A stretch of DNA of 64,000 nucleotides from Cyclina sinensis (GCA_012932295.1 JAAONU010000013.1:10504821-10568820); one strand, 5' to 3'; shown: positions 13,045 to 25,724, counted from the stretch's first letter. Made by a program: numbers and translations. The notes: generated by a model not told the origin, from the sequence alone.

Positions 13045-13307
13045 TTAACCCTTACCCTGCTGGGGGCAATTGACTCTGCTTTTGCGTCCAGTGCAGACAA
13101 AGATTAGCCTGCACATCCGTGCAGTCTGATCTGCACCTCCTGTAAACAAATGATGATGTTGTCTAAATAGTAAGATGCACAAGACCGATTTTTGATATTT
13201 AGTATGGTAAAAAAGTGGGAAAAAGTGTACCACAGTCAAAAAACACAGCCTCCCTACACAGTCAGAAAGTAGAGGAAAAGATAGTTTAAATTCACGGTAA
13301 GGGTAAA
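13045..13307. mobile_element. Degenerate MITE, TTAACCCTTACC-type ends
   Basis: The left end TTAACCCTTACCCTGCTGG faces a right end whose complement is TTTACCCTTACCGTGAATT. It resembles the TTAACCTGCTG element at 39213. The left TTAA is intact and the right is altered. No coding capacity. Confidence 0.5.
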
Positions 13308-13309
13308 TC

Positions 13310-15041
13310 GACTTAATTTAAGTATTTTTACTCAACTGATTTGCTGCATATAAGTATGCTACATTTAGATTTCGTCTCTTACATGCAGTTATTCAGGATG
13401 ACTTTCAACTCTAAACAAAGCTTAAGAATTACTCTCGATTCCTAATGTTTACATGGCAGATGAGCCCCAATCCCTTTACTGTTAATTATCAAGCAAAAGA
13501 AACATACTGATAATACCACATGTAAATGCCCTTCTTGTGAATATGTTACAATAAGCAAGTTAGTTAATTTAATTTTTTTGTGAGGCAAACACCTGAACAT
13601 ATACAAAAATGTCTGTAAGGATCTAATAACTAACTTAATAATATGAATCTTAATGGTACCAAAGGTATTTATCATTACTATACTTAAATACCAAGGCTAA
13701 AGGAATAGTAGATTTAATAGTCTGTAAGATATTCTACAGGAAATAAAGGTTTCCTAAAACGGGTACGAAACAGACTGGGTACAAATCGAAAAATGAAAAA
13801 GTTTAAGTGCGACAGTCCATATACTTTCTACTTTCAGATGTAAACTTTTCAGTAACGACGTATACAAAAAAAAGAAAGTCGCCAAACTCACTATTGATGA
13901 TTTTTATGACTGTCGGTGGTCTTCGCAGATTTTTTTTACTAACTATGGGCGTTAAGTGACACCGTTAAGAAAACTTGGCACGCTGTCGATTGTTGCTGTA
14001 TTGGGATTGTTGAGTAGCAGTGATCTTTGTCAAACTACAAAATGAAAACGAAGCAACATAAGGATAATCCAACTGTATCCTTTTTTCACATTTCATTTGT
14101 CTGTGTCAAGAATGCCTTTACTTATCTTTATATAGCATCTTACACATGAACAAGTGTAACAAGTCAAGCTCACGTTCACGACACAATAGCATATATTGTT
14201 ACTGATGACAATATACTACATATCCGAACTGGGTAAATCCGAATTTCAGCTAGAGAAAAATGTTGTTCTGGTATGTTGCAAATCTTTCGATAACTAAGTA
14301 TCAAATTCAGGGCGTACAATTTGCAAGGTTACTACCAAAAGAATATTTATCAAATTTTCCAAGGAATAATGAAGTTTTCTGTCACTTTTCACCTAAATTT
14401 ACCTATATATTGACGCCACCATTGCCTGATTCGTTCTAGTAGTGTTAAGGGTACTGGCGGACGAGTCAAATCTTCCAAGCGTTGTGGTTTGGAGAATATT
14501 GTTTGTATCAAGATTTTAAGACAGCTAAAACAGTTCCGCTATCACCTTCATCATAACTGAGACAAGTTGACCTGAACTGCACAAAAAATCATTCTAATTT
14601 ATTTACCTGCATCACATTGATAAAACTGGGAGACCAATGACCTGAAATTTATTAAATAGCCTTTAAATATTTAAATAAACACTTTCTTTTCGTCTGAAGC
14701 TGCAGCAGGTTGACACTTTCCGTGTTTAGGACAGTGTGAAAATGCAACATTCCTAAAACACTTGATTCTCTGGGTATTTTGTTTATGAAAAAGAAACAGT
14801 CTATAAGACGCCTTGTTTTAATTATGGTACTATGCATATAGATTATCAGCTTTAAAACATTTTACTAATATCCTACCTACTTTGATGTGTAAATGTCATC
14901 AAATTAACTTTAACATACATCTTAAGTGTTCGAATTAACATTAATCAGTTTTATTTACATTCTGTTCTGAACAATAAACTCAAGATATAACAGAATTAAA
15001 ATAGAAAAAATAATGAAAAGCCATTTATTTGTGTTGGCTTT
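13310..15041. other. Intergenic, nothing recognised
   Basis: AT-rich, no structured repeat and no convincing exon found. Confidence 0.5.
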
Positions 15042-15282
15042 GAACCCAGTAAAATGATCCCAGTAAAATGATCCCAGTAAAATGAACCCAATAAAATGAT
15101 CCCAGTAAAATGAACCCATTAAAATGATTCCAGTAAAATGAACCCAATAAAATGATCCCAGTAAAATGAACCCAGTAAAATGATCCCAGTAAAATGAACC
15201 CAGTAAAATAATCCCAGTAAAATGAACCCGGTAAAATGATCCCAGTAAAATGAACTCAGTAAAATGAACCCAGTAAAATGAT
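15042..15282 (+). repeat. 14-bp minisatellite alternating as a 28-bp dimer
   Basis: About 17 units of GATCCCAGTAAAAT and GAACCCAGTAAAAT, largely alternating, so the effective period is 28 bp. A few units carry AATAAAAT or ACTCAG variants. Confidence 0.93.
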
Positions 15283-15769
15283 CTCTATCATGTACCGTTC
15301 AAATGCACACTGAAATTTTTTTAAGGATTTTGCAGGAACAGAGCTGAACCATATTTTTCAGAGCGAAGTGAGGTATTTTTTTTTATTATTAATAGTAAAA
15401 TTTCCAAAATTACAACATAAAAAGATACATTTCGAGGAATAAATGAACGGACTTATCATTAACTTTATTATTATTGTTATTTCATGTAAATGTGAAACGA
15501 TGTTATTATGTATTTAACAGTGTTTCATGTAATTTTGATAAAAAAGAAACAAAAACTTTATTTAACAATCCAGCGGATGTGATATGTCAGGAAAATAAAG
15601 TTAAGAATATGCATTTTCTTCGGTAAGACGTCCATGGGATGAATATTTGATGATTATAAATGCTTCCTGATCTAAGATAGAATATGTTTCTTTACCATAC
15701 AATGTCAAAGCCACACTTGTAAAAATAGTGTCAAATCTACGCTCCACAGTATAAAAATATTTCTTAAAG

Positions 15770-15866
15770 GCAAGCAAGCAAGGTAGGTAGTTAGATAAGT
15801 AGGTAGGTATGCAAGTAAGCAAGCAAAAGGGACAAACAAGGTTGGTAGGTAGGTAGGTATGTAGAT
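15770..15866. repeat. GGTA/GCAA-rich simple sequence
   Basis: Interrupted GTAG and GCAA tetranucleotide runs. The open frame on the other strand is produced by the repeat. Confidence 0.8.
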
Positions 15867-15899
15867 ATAAGTTCTGCCCCTGGCGTCCATGATTATTCC

Positions 15900-16330
15900 C
15901 TGAACACAATAAATTTCACAAGTGGTACAGAGGGTTATCCAAGGTACATTTCTGCCAAAATATTTTTAAGACAACCATGCAGTTTCTAGGAATAAGCCTT
16001 TTAAAGTTTCCCATATCGATATTTAAGGACATTGTTAGTAAATATAGCTTCTTGCAGCCCTGTTTTTCGCTGAGGACGACCTTAGGAATATTTGTGCGAA
16101 TATATTTTCAAATTTGTCAAGAGATTACTGAGCATAGCCTTGATTCTTTTAACTGGTTGCCATAGCAACCGGATTTCTGTGTGAAGTTTAATTAATTTCA
16201 CAAATCTGAAAGGGGGCTATGCAAGGACCATTCTTGTGCAGGTAGGTTGAGAAAGACCTTGTGGTTACAGATTATACGTTTTTTCTGTATGTAATTGTTA
16301 AATTACGGACGGACGGACTACAGACAAAAC
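15900..16330 (-). repeat. Dispersed repeat remnant with GGACGGACGGA end
   Basis: Ends in GGACGGACGGACTACAG, the complement of the GTCCGTCCGTC start seen in repeats at 43.8, 59.3 and 62.7 kb. It appears to be a minus-strand, diverged member of that class and includes the X-box palindrome at 16156. Confidence 0.45.
16156..16169. promoter_or_regulatory. Perfect RFX X-box palindrome
   Basis: GTTGCCATAGCAAC matches the RFX/DAF-19 X-box consensus GTTNCCATNGNAAC exactly, and the palindrome extends one base each side. No nearby gene can be assigned to it and it lies in repeat-like sequence, so function is unproven. Confidence 0.35.
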
Positions 16331-19180
16331 TTTAAGCAGGGATGATCTAAGCATACATTCTGATTAAATAGGAAAATTATTTTTTAAACTTTTTTTTTTT
16401 TCGAAAACATATGACTGTATCTTTTAGACGGTCCTGTTAACATTATTAAATATTTAAGATATTTATTAAGTAAACATAGTTAAACATTTAAGACATACAA
16501 ATCCCGCTTCAGTTTCCTTGCTTCTTCTTAAACAGAAAGTGGTTTTGATGAAATGTGTTGATCTCTTTACTTTTCATACTGAGGTGTAACATGCTAACAA
16601 TGGTTTACAATCACAGATAATCAAACTAGTTTTCTTTTTGAGTAACTATATTCCTTCTGTCACACGACACACTATCTCTGATAAAAAGGGTGTGAAAATA
16701 AATTAAATATCAACCGTTAATTTTCAATAATAAGTGTGTACTTAAAAATGAACTGTCAGAGGTAAGTTTCATAGAATAAACTGAGTAAATTATATTTTAC
16801 AGGCCCTATTCACCCTTTTTTATAATATATTGCATCACATGTAATACAAACATTTCTGTCAGTTTGTCTTACATTATTATCAATATAAAAATAACTGAAT
16901 TTTATTTCTGTTCTTACTGGTCTTTTCATCTGCATTCTGCTATTCTTAAATATTATCAATTTTCACTTAATTGATCCTTGGTGCTTATGGAGCAAGTACA
17001 TCGAATGTCCATTTTTGACTCACAATTATACAGTATAATTCAGACAGCAGACAATCAAATTATAATGCTAAAACCACTGATTCTCATGAAGTGTTACAGG
17101 CTGGAATCAATCATTTGTGAAATACTAACCTTATCAACCATACCAATTGGGCTGACTGTTAAAACAGTACGATGCATGCTATAAAAACTACGGAACTTTA
17201 TAGTTTTCAAGGATTGTTATACCTTTTAGGTTTTTGATTTTCCTTTTCATAAGAAATACCATGCGTTAGAATTGTCAACAGTGCCTAGTTGATTTTTAAG
17301 CAATTGATGGCTTCTAAAATATCAGTTAATTTCCTCCCTATTCACACTTGAATTCAATGCTTGGCATTTGAAAATTCATGAAAAAGTTATACTGAGAATA
17401 ATTTGTTTGCAAGAATGTTAAATGGATTGTAAATATGTACTTATAAAAAGCATAACTGCACTAAAATGATCAGCTACTTAAAATATAAAGCAAGAATCGT
17501 ATTATCAATTTCTTGGTAACCTTTAACATAGAAAGCTTCAGAGTTTTATTTATAAACAGTACCAGTCCCTGAATTATTATATAGGCGACCTTAAATTTTA
17601 ACAGGCTACCTCTGACACTTTGAAAGCTTTCATCAACTAGCTACACAATTAGTAATTTGCAAATGATAATTTGTGAGGCAATCAAAAAATATATTTTACT
17701 AATTCGGATATGTAATGCTACAACAACTGTAAAAAATCTTTTTTTATATATTACTCGTAAATACTTTATGGGGGAAATATTTATTAACCTAGCATCTCAA
17801 CCAGCAAAGCTGTCCCGACGGAAATCTGAAATAAAAGGAAAAAGCCTTCAGTGAAAAAAAGCAATTATATTGTCAAATATAGATCACATGCAGACTTTGT
17901 TTTTCTGTTGGTTAAAATTATTACATAAAGTTCGCTATTTTCTATGCAAATTCATTACCGGTGCCAAGCAAACGAAGAACAAAAGTCATTCTTTTTTTTA
18001 TAAATGCCAGATGTTTCAATAAATATCTTTGATGATTGCTACTAAAGATGTTTTGTGAAACAGTTATTGGATGTTTTTGAGACAATGCTTAAAATGCAGA
18101 CTTAAGTGAAGATAAAAAAGATCACAGAAATATGTAATATTTAGAATGCTAAGACAATGTCACTTAATGAGGACAACCATCTTAAACAAACATTCAACAG
18201 ATTAACTTTAAATGTCTATATACAAAGCAAAGGTAAGATTCTTTTTTAGATTTTACAACCCAACTAAAGTGACAGTTTGCATGAAGCTTCAACATGAATG
18301 AAACGCCGTCAATCTAGGGATCGATCTATTTCTAGCAGGATTTCCTGGTTCAGTAATGAAATTGCAGGCAGCTTATGTTATCAAAAGGAAACAAGAGAAG
18401 CTTTTATTTCAATGCATTTTTGTATATCTCAACTCAATAATAAACAATATAAAAGTTCATATAAAAATTTAAAAAATTGTGAAATTTTTAGTTAAGATCA
18501 GAGATGAAAAGTTCATAATATCACACTTATATAATGAGTTTATAGAGGTTCATGTACGTTGTTTATACTAATGTCACACTGATCTTCAATTTTAGATAAA
18601 TCGTGTTTTTAAATTCGGGAATCGGATGAATGAACAGTCACCCTGAGTTCGAGTTTGTTCATTGTACTTTGTGTTGAAAGTGTTTATGCTTTTTTAGACA
18701 TCAACAGTAGACAGTACAACCGTCTTTATTAAAAAAATTATGTATAAAAAATAAAGTTATTTGACATTATATTAATATGTCGACTGCATTCAAGACATTG
18801 GCGGAAACACACCCTTTCCGATATATAATACTCAATACAAAAAAGTGATGAGCCAAACTCTTATCTGTGAGTAAAAATACCTATCAAGGCCTACGCTTTT
18901 TTCATACTCAGTTTTACTTGTAAATGCTAAATAAATTTATGACAATGATACTTTCCTATGCATTAATGTAAATAATTCAATCGTTAATAAACAATTAAAA
19001 GATACCCCCAATCTTCTTTAGTTGCCATTTTTCGAGTTTCGGTAGATTATCAAAAGCAAAAATGCAAAGCCTTTTTATACTCAAAATTGCCAACTATAAA
19101 GATTTAAGCGCACATAAATAAGGGAAACAGAACAGACTTTATCCAAATTTTACCTAGCAATTATGTCTGCCAATAAGAAC
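16331..19180. other. Intergenic, nothing recognised
   Basis: AT-rich sequence with short frames only; no repeat structure beyond homopolymers. Confidence 0.45.
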
Positions 19181-19184
19181 TCGG

Positions 19185-19475
19185 CTAAAATTCACACACA
19201 CACACAAACACGCACAGACACGCACAAACACACACAAAAAAAGACAGAAAAAAGTGTTTAACGCATTATTTTATTTTACCGTGTCATAAATATTGACATC
19301 AATGTGTGACTCTCAGGAAACAAAGCGATCACTCAAAATTTTGTCTTTACAAAACAATACCTATGCTGCTAAACTTTTTCAAATTGTCATTATCTTAGGT
19401 GATGCGGACGCACAGATGGACAGTTAGTCAGAAAATCTTATGTACCAATGTGACCGCAAGACAGCTTTCAGTCCG
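19185..19475 (+). repeat. Dispersed duplicate, copy 1 (CA tract plus about 215-bp body)
   Basis: After a CA-rich tract, the body from 'aacgcattattttattttacc' through GATGCGGACGCACAGATGG to 'gtgaccgcaag' matches 27.83-28.04 kb in the same orientation with few differences. Homology stops abruptly near 19475 and 28043. Confidence 0.85.
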
Positions 19476-19613
19476 TGGGTTCAAATTTGTATCCTGGAAG
19501 ACACGCCTGATGACAGGTCAACTGCACGTGATGACCGGATATCTCGTGCACACGTGCTTGTCAAATTATTTCCTGCCTCACAGAGACGCGGCAAGTGTGT
19601 TATGTGTTCAAAG
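19471..19613 (+). CDS. Possible transposase exon, piggyBac-like cysteine-rich end (fragment)
   Basis: After a plausible acceptor (GCTTTCAG near 19470) an open frame ends in DRISRAHVLVKLFPASQ and RRGKCVMCSK, then a donor AAG|GTAAAT at 19614. The 'DRxxxxHxxxxxP...K(C)xxC' pattern resembles the segment leading into the C-terminal zinc-binding region of piggyBac-type transposases. No other exon was found, so it could be a fossil or a chance frame. Confidence 0.3.
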
Positions 19614-19619
19614 GTAAAT

Positions 19620-21040
19620 GTTACAATAATACTTTTGTGTCTATGTACATAACTATCAGACAAATGCAGCATGTACTGTATTCTAATATCATGGCCGATT
19701 CGTTATATAAGTAGGCAATTATTATTATTTTATTTTATTATTGTTGTTGTCGTTGTTATCATCAACATTTGTTTGAATGCAGATATGTTTTTCGAAAATA
19801 ATACATTTGAAGGTTATTTGCCCTTCGGAAAAAGTGTCTTGTTTTGATAATAAACAAGTATTCAAATTTGAAGTGAATAGCTCTGAAAGGTTCTTCGAAA
19901 AAAGGAGACACATATGCATGAAACATGCTTAACTTTGTGAAAAAAAAACAGAATCTAGAACATGCTGCTAATATGCACATCTCCTCTTAGAAGAAAAGCT
20001 TCCTATAGTTTCAATGAATTCCAGTAAGTGGTTGCTGAGAAATAGTCCAGACAATCTTGATAGGATAGCTGTAAAGGCTTGAAAAGGGCATAACTTTGTG
20101 AAAGATCATTGAGAAATAGTCCGAACAAAACTTCGGGACGGACGGACAGACGAAGCGGCGAATATATGCATCACCATTAGAGAGCATAAAAATGGACTAG
20201 ACCCTCCTCCACTACCCTTAGTTTCCTACTACTTTAACAAATTTCGTTGACTAGAGCAGCGATATACAAATGTTTTGTTCTGTAAGAAAAAAAATCTTTT
20301 ATTCACCTTGTGAAAATAAAAAGAAAATAAGCTAAACATCTTTTTATATTATCACTTGTGTTATGACCCAATAATATTATCTTAATGGACTACTTTATGT
20401 CCCATCTAAACGACTTATGGATCCCAATTTTCGCAATCTGTATTAAAGTCATATTTTCTTGATGTTATACAACTGTATCGTTAAATTTTAAAATCGTACA
20501 ATAGGACTACACAGACTTTTTAAAAATTAAACAAAGCACTGAAGATACTTGTGGGGGCGTTACTTCGAAAGGGATAGTAAGTTCATTGTTTTTTTTAGAC
20601 TCAAGTTTCCCAAATCCAAAGTCAATTTGGTTCACATATACATGGCCGGGTTGGTGACCACATAGTCGGACGAAATTTGAATTCATATAGTTTTACTATT
20701 CTGTCACTCATTATCATTTTCTTGTTTTATTTTGACAGCTTTTGGCACCAGAAAAGAATTTTGCGCATGAAACATTTTTTTCCTTGTACGATACTGAACA
20801 TTACAGACTAGTTTTAATTTGTAAGTGTTCAATAAATTCGCCTTCTCATGCAATGACACTTGAGTGTGATTTGAAAGTGATTTGATGGTTATGCAAGTAT
20901 ACCCGCGAATGATGCAGAAATTGAATTTATCAAAAAAATGGTAGCAAAAACGCTTTGGTAGCAAATCAACTTTCTACTGCGTTGCAAAGCTAATGCAAAC
21001 ATGTAAAAGTAGGGAAACGATCTGAAATCTTTAGATACTG
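19620..21040. other. Intergenic with a weak repeat remnant
   Basis: Holds an ATT/GTT-rich simple tract at 19721-19770 and, at about 20000-20180, a remnant with 'gggcataactttgtgaaagatcattg' features and GGACGGACGGACAGACG, typical of dispersed bivalve repeats. Nothing else was recognised. Confidence 0.45.
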
Positions 21041-21430
21041 TTACGGTCTGAATACCTTCCTATAATTGTATAAATACAACCTTTGACAACTACGTCAGAA
21101 AATCGATTCTTTGGCTCAGTGGTTAGATTGTTGATCTTCGATGCGCTATGATCGGAGTTCAAATCCTGCTTTGGGTTGTGTATTCTAAGATGCATTGCAT
21201 CTTTCTGTTACGTACTTTCTTGTTCGTAAGATAGGGGCTTGTCCGGGATGACCTTGCCTGGACTCAGTTATAAAAATTGAATAAAAAAAGAATCTTTCAA
21301 GATTTCTGTCTGATCATCTATCTACAAATACACAACACCATTCGTCATCATAAATGATCACTTTCTCAAGAGGGAATGTGTTACGGTCTAGTGAATATCT
21401 TCCTATAATTGTATAAATACAACCTCTGAC
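21040..21430 (+). repeat. SINE family B (tRNA-like) plus start of next unit
   Basis: 'ttacggtctgaata' and TGTATAAATACAACC precede a tRNA-like head: A box TGGCTCAGTGGTTAGA, B box GGAGTTCAAATCC. A body with 'ctaagatgcattgcatc' follows, then a second 'gttacggtct...tataaatacaacc' segment that is cut at 21424 by the foldback element. Confidence 0.7.
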
Positions 21431-22309
21431 CACAGGAGTTTGAAATTCTATCAATAAACAAGAGATATTGTAAAATTTTATGTCCTCTACATAATAAAAA
21501 AACACCAGGAATGCAACGCCTTTTCCCGACCCAATACACGTCGGACCGAATTATACGAACGGAACACACAGTGGTAACAACCTAGCGAGCCTCCTCGATA
21601 AGAACACTTTAAGCTACCTATAACGACCGATGATATTCTTTAAAACGCCATTCTTAAAGAATTATTTAACAAATTACGCTCATTTCCTGATTTTTAAACT
21701 TGTCGCCGTAGCCATTCGCTGACGTCACTCCAATCTCAGCACCGGAGTAAATATTAAATTATTTCATTTTGAGATAAAAATTGTTGTTTTATTTCATTTG
21801 TTTTTAAATAAATTTATAATTAAGGCTATATTAAACATTTGGTAAATTTCGGTTCTAATAATTAAATACTAAAATAAACAAACTGTAAAAACCCAATAGG
21901 GGACGTCACTCTCACATATGCCATGTTGATTGTTTTATAATCATGCGGTAGAAAGGAACGGCGGTACGGTACTTATTACTATTTTCATTTACTCCGGTGC
22001 TTAGATTGGTGTGACGTCAGCGAATGGCTACGGCGACAAGTTTAAAAAGCAAGAAATGAGCGTAATTTGTTAAATAATTCTTTAAGAATGGCGTGTTAAA
22101 GAATACCATCGGTCGTTATAGGTAGCTTTAAGTGTTCTTTATCGAGGAGGCTCGCTAGGTTGTTACCACTCTGTATTCCGTTCGTATAATTCGGTCCGAC
22201 GTGTATTGGGTCGGGAAAAGGCGTTGCATTCCTGGTGTTTTTTTATTATGTAGAGGACATAATTTTTTACAATATCTCTTGTTTATTGATAGAATTTCAA
22301 ACTCCTGTG
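21431..22309. mobile_element. Foldback DNA element with about 322-bp inverted arms and 7-bp target duplication
   Basis: Arms 21431-21752 and 21987-22309 are near-perfect reverse complements around a 234-bp spacer. Ends read CACAGGAGTTTG...CAAACTCCTGTG. CTCTGAC lies directly outside both ends (21424-21430 and 22310-22316). Removing the element and one CTCTGAC restores the run 'aatacaacctctgacaac' seen uninterrupted at 46.57 kb, so it inserted into a SINE-family-B unit. No transposase is encoded. The CACAG terminus is shared with the element at 7057, so the two may use related transposases. Confidence 0.9.
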
Positions 22310-22316
22310 CTCTGAC

Positions 22317-22466
22317 AACGGCGTCCGGGAATCGATTCTTTAGCTCAGTAGTTAGAATGTTGCTCTTCGATGCGCTAAGAACGGAGTTGGAATCCTGCTC
22401 TGGGTTATGTATTCTAAGATGCATTACATCTTTCTGTGACGGACTTTCTTGTTCGTGAAAATACAA
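22317..22466 (+). repeat. SINE family B, downstream half of the interrupted unit
   Basis: Resumes the tRNA-like head (TTAGCTCAGTAGTTAGA, GGAGTTGGAATCC) and the 'tctaagatgcattacatc' body directly after the foldback element. Confidence 0.75.
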
Positions 22467-22469
22467 CCT

Positions 22470-22700
22470 TTGAAAAACGCTTCAGGGAATCAACTCTTTG
22501 AGTCAGTGGTAAGAGAGTTGGTTTAGCAATCTACTTATGATCGAGACGACCCGAGTATGAACTGCACTCACAGTCTATTTAAAGGAACTAGCAGTTCTAC
22601 AGATATGTATAAATTCTTTATGTGTAAAATTATACACGTTCACGTCCTCAGAATCGTCTGCACCGACTTGATGTTGTGCATTTTTGTTGTTATTTTTGTT
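22470..22700 (+). repeat. SINE family C copy
   Basis: TTTGAGTCAGTGGTAAGAGA followed by 'acttatgatcgagacgacc' and 'acgtcctcagaatcgtctgc', parallel to 8528-8740. Confidence 0.6.
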
Positions 22701-23039
22701 TCTGTTTTGGTTTCAGTTGTTTTGAGATTTTACAATTTCTCATCTATATGTATTTTATTTAAATGAAAATACTAGAACTCTTTTATTATTTGCTTCATAT
22801 ACATTTTCATTTCATTTTTGTACTGTCAATGTAGTATAGATTCCTTTTATTTAATTAGAGAAACAACTCTGCATTGAGTTTGAAGCATTTTCAACGCAGA
22901 GTAACTTTCCCTATCATATAAGTAACCCGCCGATAATAAGCTGATGAATGTCTTGAACTTTTAGAAATATTTTTTGTTTGGTTTTTTTTACTTGAATAAA
23001 ACTGTGTATAGGGATATACATATGACGATGTGTAGAAAC

Positions 23040-23205
23040 CTGAATAGATTATAAGAGGTTCTTGACACCTGATTAGATTATAAGGGTTTATCAAACCTGA
23101 ATAAACTTTGAGAGGTACTTTAAACCTAGGTAGATTATAAGAGATTCTTGGTACTAGGATAGGTTAAAAAGGTTCTTGATACCTGGATAGGTTAAAAGAG
23201 GTTTC
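23040..23205 (+). repeat. Tandem repeat, about 31-bp unit (left block)
   Basis: Five to six units of the type 'gattataagaggttcttgaa' plus 'acctgaata'. The same unit resumes at 23935, so the array is split. Confidence 0.75.
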
Positions 23206-23934
23206 TGTTTTTTTAACAGTTTTTATTTCATATAGTTCAAACATATACAATTATGTACATCAGCATGATATTATACTGGACTGAAAAGGAAGTCAAAGAC
23301 TTAAGTAAATTTATTTCCTGTGAATAATAAAAGTATAGCATAATGTACAGTAACAACACGTATTATTACACTAGTTACTAACATGAAATAATTACACTTA
23401 ATAAGAGTGAAATGAGTAACAATAGTACAACAAACGAAACATAGTAAATACAACAACTATTGTGCAATCATATTGATTTGTTACTTGTAAGTGGGAGTGG
23501 GTACAACAGAAAATTTCTGATGTGCGGTTTTAAATCTAAACAAATACTTTATATTAATTGAAATTTGATTTCATTAATTGCACATGATAATAGTAAGGAA
23601 GTAATCTAGATAGTAGGATAGTTATAGAAGTAAACCTCAAAGAGGAAGATGAGGCCATTGTCTTTGACAGGGATGATAGGTCAATTGTGCAGAGCAATGT
23701 GTCTGTAATAGTTTTATATAGCTGAGGAAAGTTACGATAAGATAAACGTTTTAAAGGACGACAGTACGTTATTCAGACAGCAGGTGTCATGAAGGATTGC
23801 AAACTGACTATAAAACATCTGTATATGTATCTTGAATAGCGTAGAACAATATTGTAAACGAGCGTAGAGTAAATTGTAAAACATACTTCCTAATGATAGA
23901 GAAAAAACTTATCATTTGCTCCAATTTAAAAGAT
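23206..23934. other. Unassigned 0.73-kb segment splitting a tandem array
   Basis: Unique-looking AT-rich sequence between two blocks of the same 31-bp repeat. It may be an insertion. No terminal repeat or coding frame was recognised. Confidence 0.45.
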
Positions 23935-24105
23935 TTGAAAGGTTCTTGAAATCTACATAGATTATAAGAAGTTCGTGAAACAGGAATAGCTTAAAAAAGT
24001 TCCTTAAACCTGAACAGTTTATAAGAGGTTCATGAAACCGGAATAGATTATAAGAGGTTCAGTAAAGCTAGGTAGATTATAACAGGCTCTTGAAACTTGA
24101 ATATA
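23935..24105 (+). repeat. Tandem repeat, about 31-bp unit (right block)
   Basis: Five units of the 'gattataagaggttc' type, matching 23040-23205. Confidence 0.75.
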
Positions 24106-24109
24106 TTTA

Positions 24110-25150
24110 ATTAGAAATAATAGATTACAGCTATTATTTTTTCTAATTGCAATGGAAACAGAAATTATTATTAGATAACAAATATCACTTCATAATGTAT
24201 GCTTAAATTGACACTACAACCTTGCCAGTGTCACACATTAATTCTATCTGATTGCGTTTACTTATTTCAATACCTTTTTCTTTTGACGTCTCACTGAAGA
24301 GTTTAGTTACTTTAGGTTGTGGGGGAAAAGTACAAGCCATTCCAGAGACATTCCTTTTTCCATTAAACGCTAAGTGTATAGAACCTTAGGTTAAAACTAT
24401 TTTTTTAAAACTAGACTTATCCAAAATCCGATTAGTTGTGTTATTGGAGAACCGGAGAATCAAACTATAGTACAAATTAATTAAATTTCTGTTATGTTCT
24501 GATTATCAGTCAAAACCTAGACATTCATTTCATTTTTTTTATAGATGAAAACGCAAAAAGCTACATTGTATCATTACTAACTAGAATCAATAGCAGTTTA
24601 TGTTTAAGGTTTCATTGAGAATGATAAGCATGTATAATAACATATATTTTTTTTTTAAATCGTTCATTTATTTACAGACGTAACATTAAGTTATATTATA
24701 ACACCAACTCCCATATGTGCTGAAAGTCCCTGTCACTGATATTCCCGATAAAGAGAAAATAAATCTACTGATAGGATAAATTATCGAACCATGTTTTTTT
24801 TCACTCTAAAATAATATTGACATATGCTGTTTTTTTGTTGTTTTTTTTTTTTTTTTTTTGTTTTTTTGTTGTTTTTTTTTCGCATTCAAGTAATTTCTTC
24901 ATCAAAAAGGCTTTCTTGCTTTTTTTGCCAAAATCATTGAAAAAAATACTGCACTCTATTTCTAACATATGTATTGATTTAAAAAGCCAATTAAAGTTAG
25001 GAGCCATTTCCGCCGGTAAGGCATTTTTCTTGATAGAATAAGAACTACCTGTAATTGTGATCCTTGGACTTTGATAAAAGTTATGCTATTCTCAGAAACA
25101 TGATTTGGTTTTGTTATAGAATTTGATTTAGTACTTATCTCGAATAGTCC
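24110..25150. other. Intergenic, T-rich, nothing recognised
   Basis: Includes poly-T/TG-rich tracts at 24826-24880 whose long open frame is a composition artefact. Confidence 0.5.
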
Positions 25151-25199
25151 CGCGCCACTTTGAGCACTTTTTATTGGGATTGAACGCCAGTTTTAATGT

Positions 25200-25325
25200 A
25201 TTTTTGGTCATATCCCGGCGGTCAGTCCACCTAACAAGTGTCTCTGGGTTATCCAAACAGTTTAACTAACCAATCTCTACGGAGTCTAGTGATTGCTTCT
25301 TTACTTCACTCAGAGGTGAGTGAAA
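25200..25325 (-). repeat. SINE family D fragment
   Basis: TCCCGGCGGTCAGTCCACCT and neighbouring sequence match the fuller minus-strand copy at 61610-61860. Confidence 0.45.
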
Positions 25326-25437
25326 AATGACAGTTAGACGCATTGGCAGAGATTACGGTGGCATAAAAGTGACATTTGCAATATTTTTATTTTTTGTTTT
25401 TAAACTTTTTGTTTTTCATACTTATTTTTTGTTTTTG

Positions 25438-25653
25438 TGTTTCGTACAATTTTGTTTAGTTTTACATACATATTTTATTTTAGTTTTGCATACATATTTT
25501 TTTTTAGTTTTGCATACATATTTTATTTTTGTTTTGCAAACATATTTTATTTTAGTTTTGCATACATATTTTATTTTAATTTTGCATACATATTTTATTT
25601 TAGTTTTCCGTACATATTTCATTTTAGTTTTTCGTACGTATTTTTTAGCCAAT
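25438..25653 (+). repeat. 24-bp tandem repeat, left arm
   Basis: About nine units of 'atacatattttattttag' plus 'ttttgc'. Because 24 is a multiple of three, the array stays open in several frames; these frames are not genes. Confidence 0.9.
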
Positions 25654-25724
25654 CAAAACAGACGTTACATTTTATAGTAATATTTAACTCCCATAGTAAA
25701 AATTACGCCATTTCCTTGTTCAAA

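Noticed and set aside
22201..22466. Open frames on both strands
   Set aside because: They lie across the foldback arm and SINE, and the same peptide arises from the opposite arm at 21.4-21.6 kb.
24801..25041. Phe- or Lys-rich frames
   Set aside because: Direct translation of poly-T/poly-A tracts.
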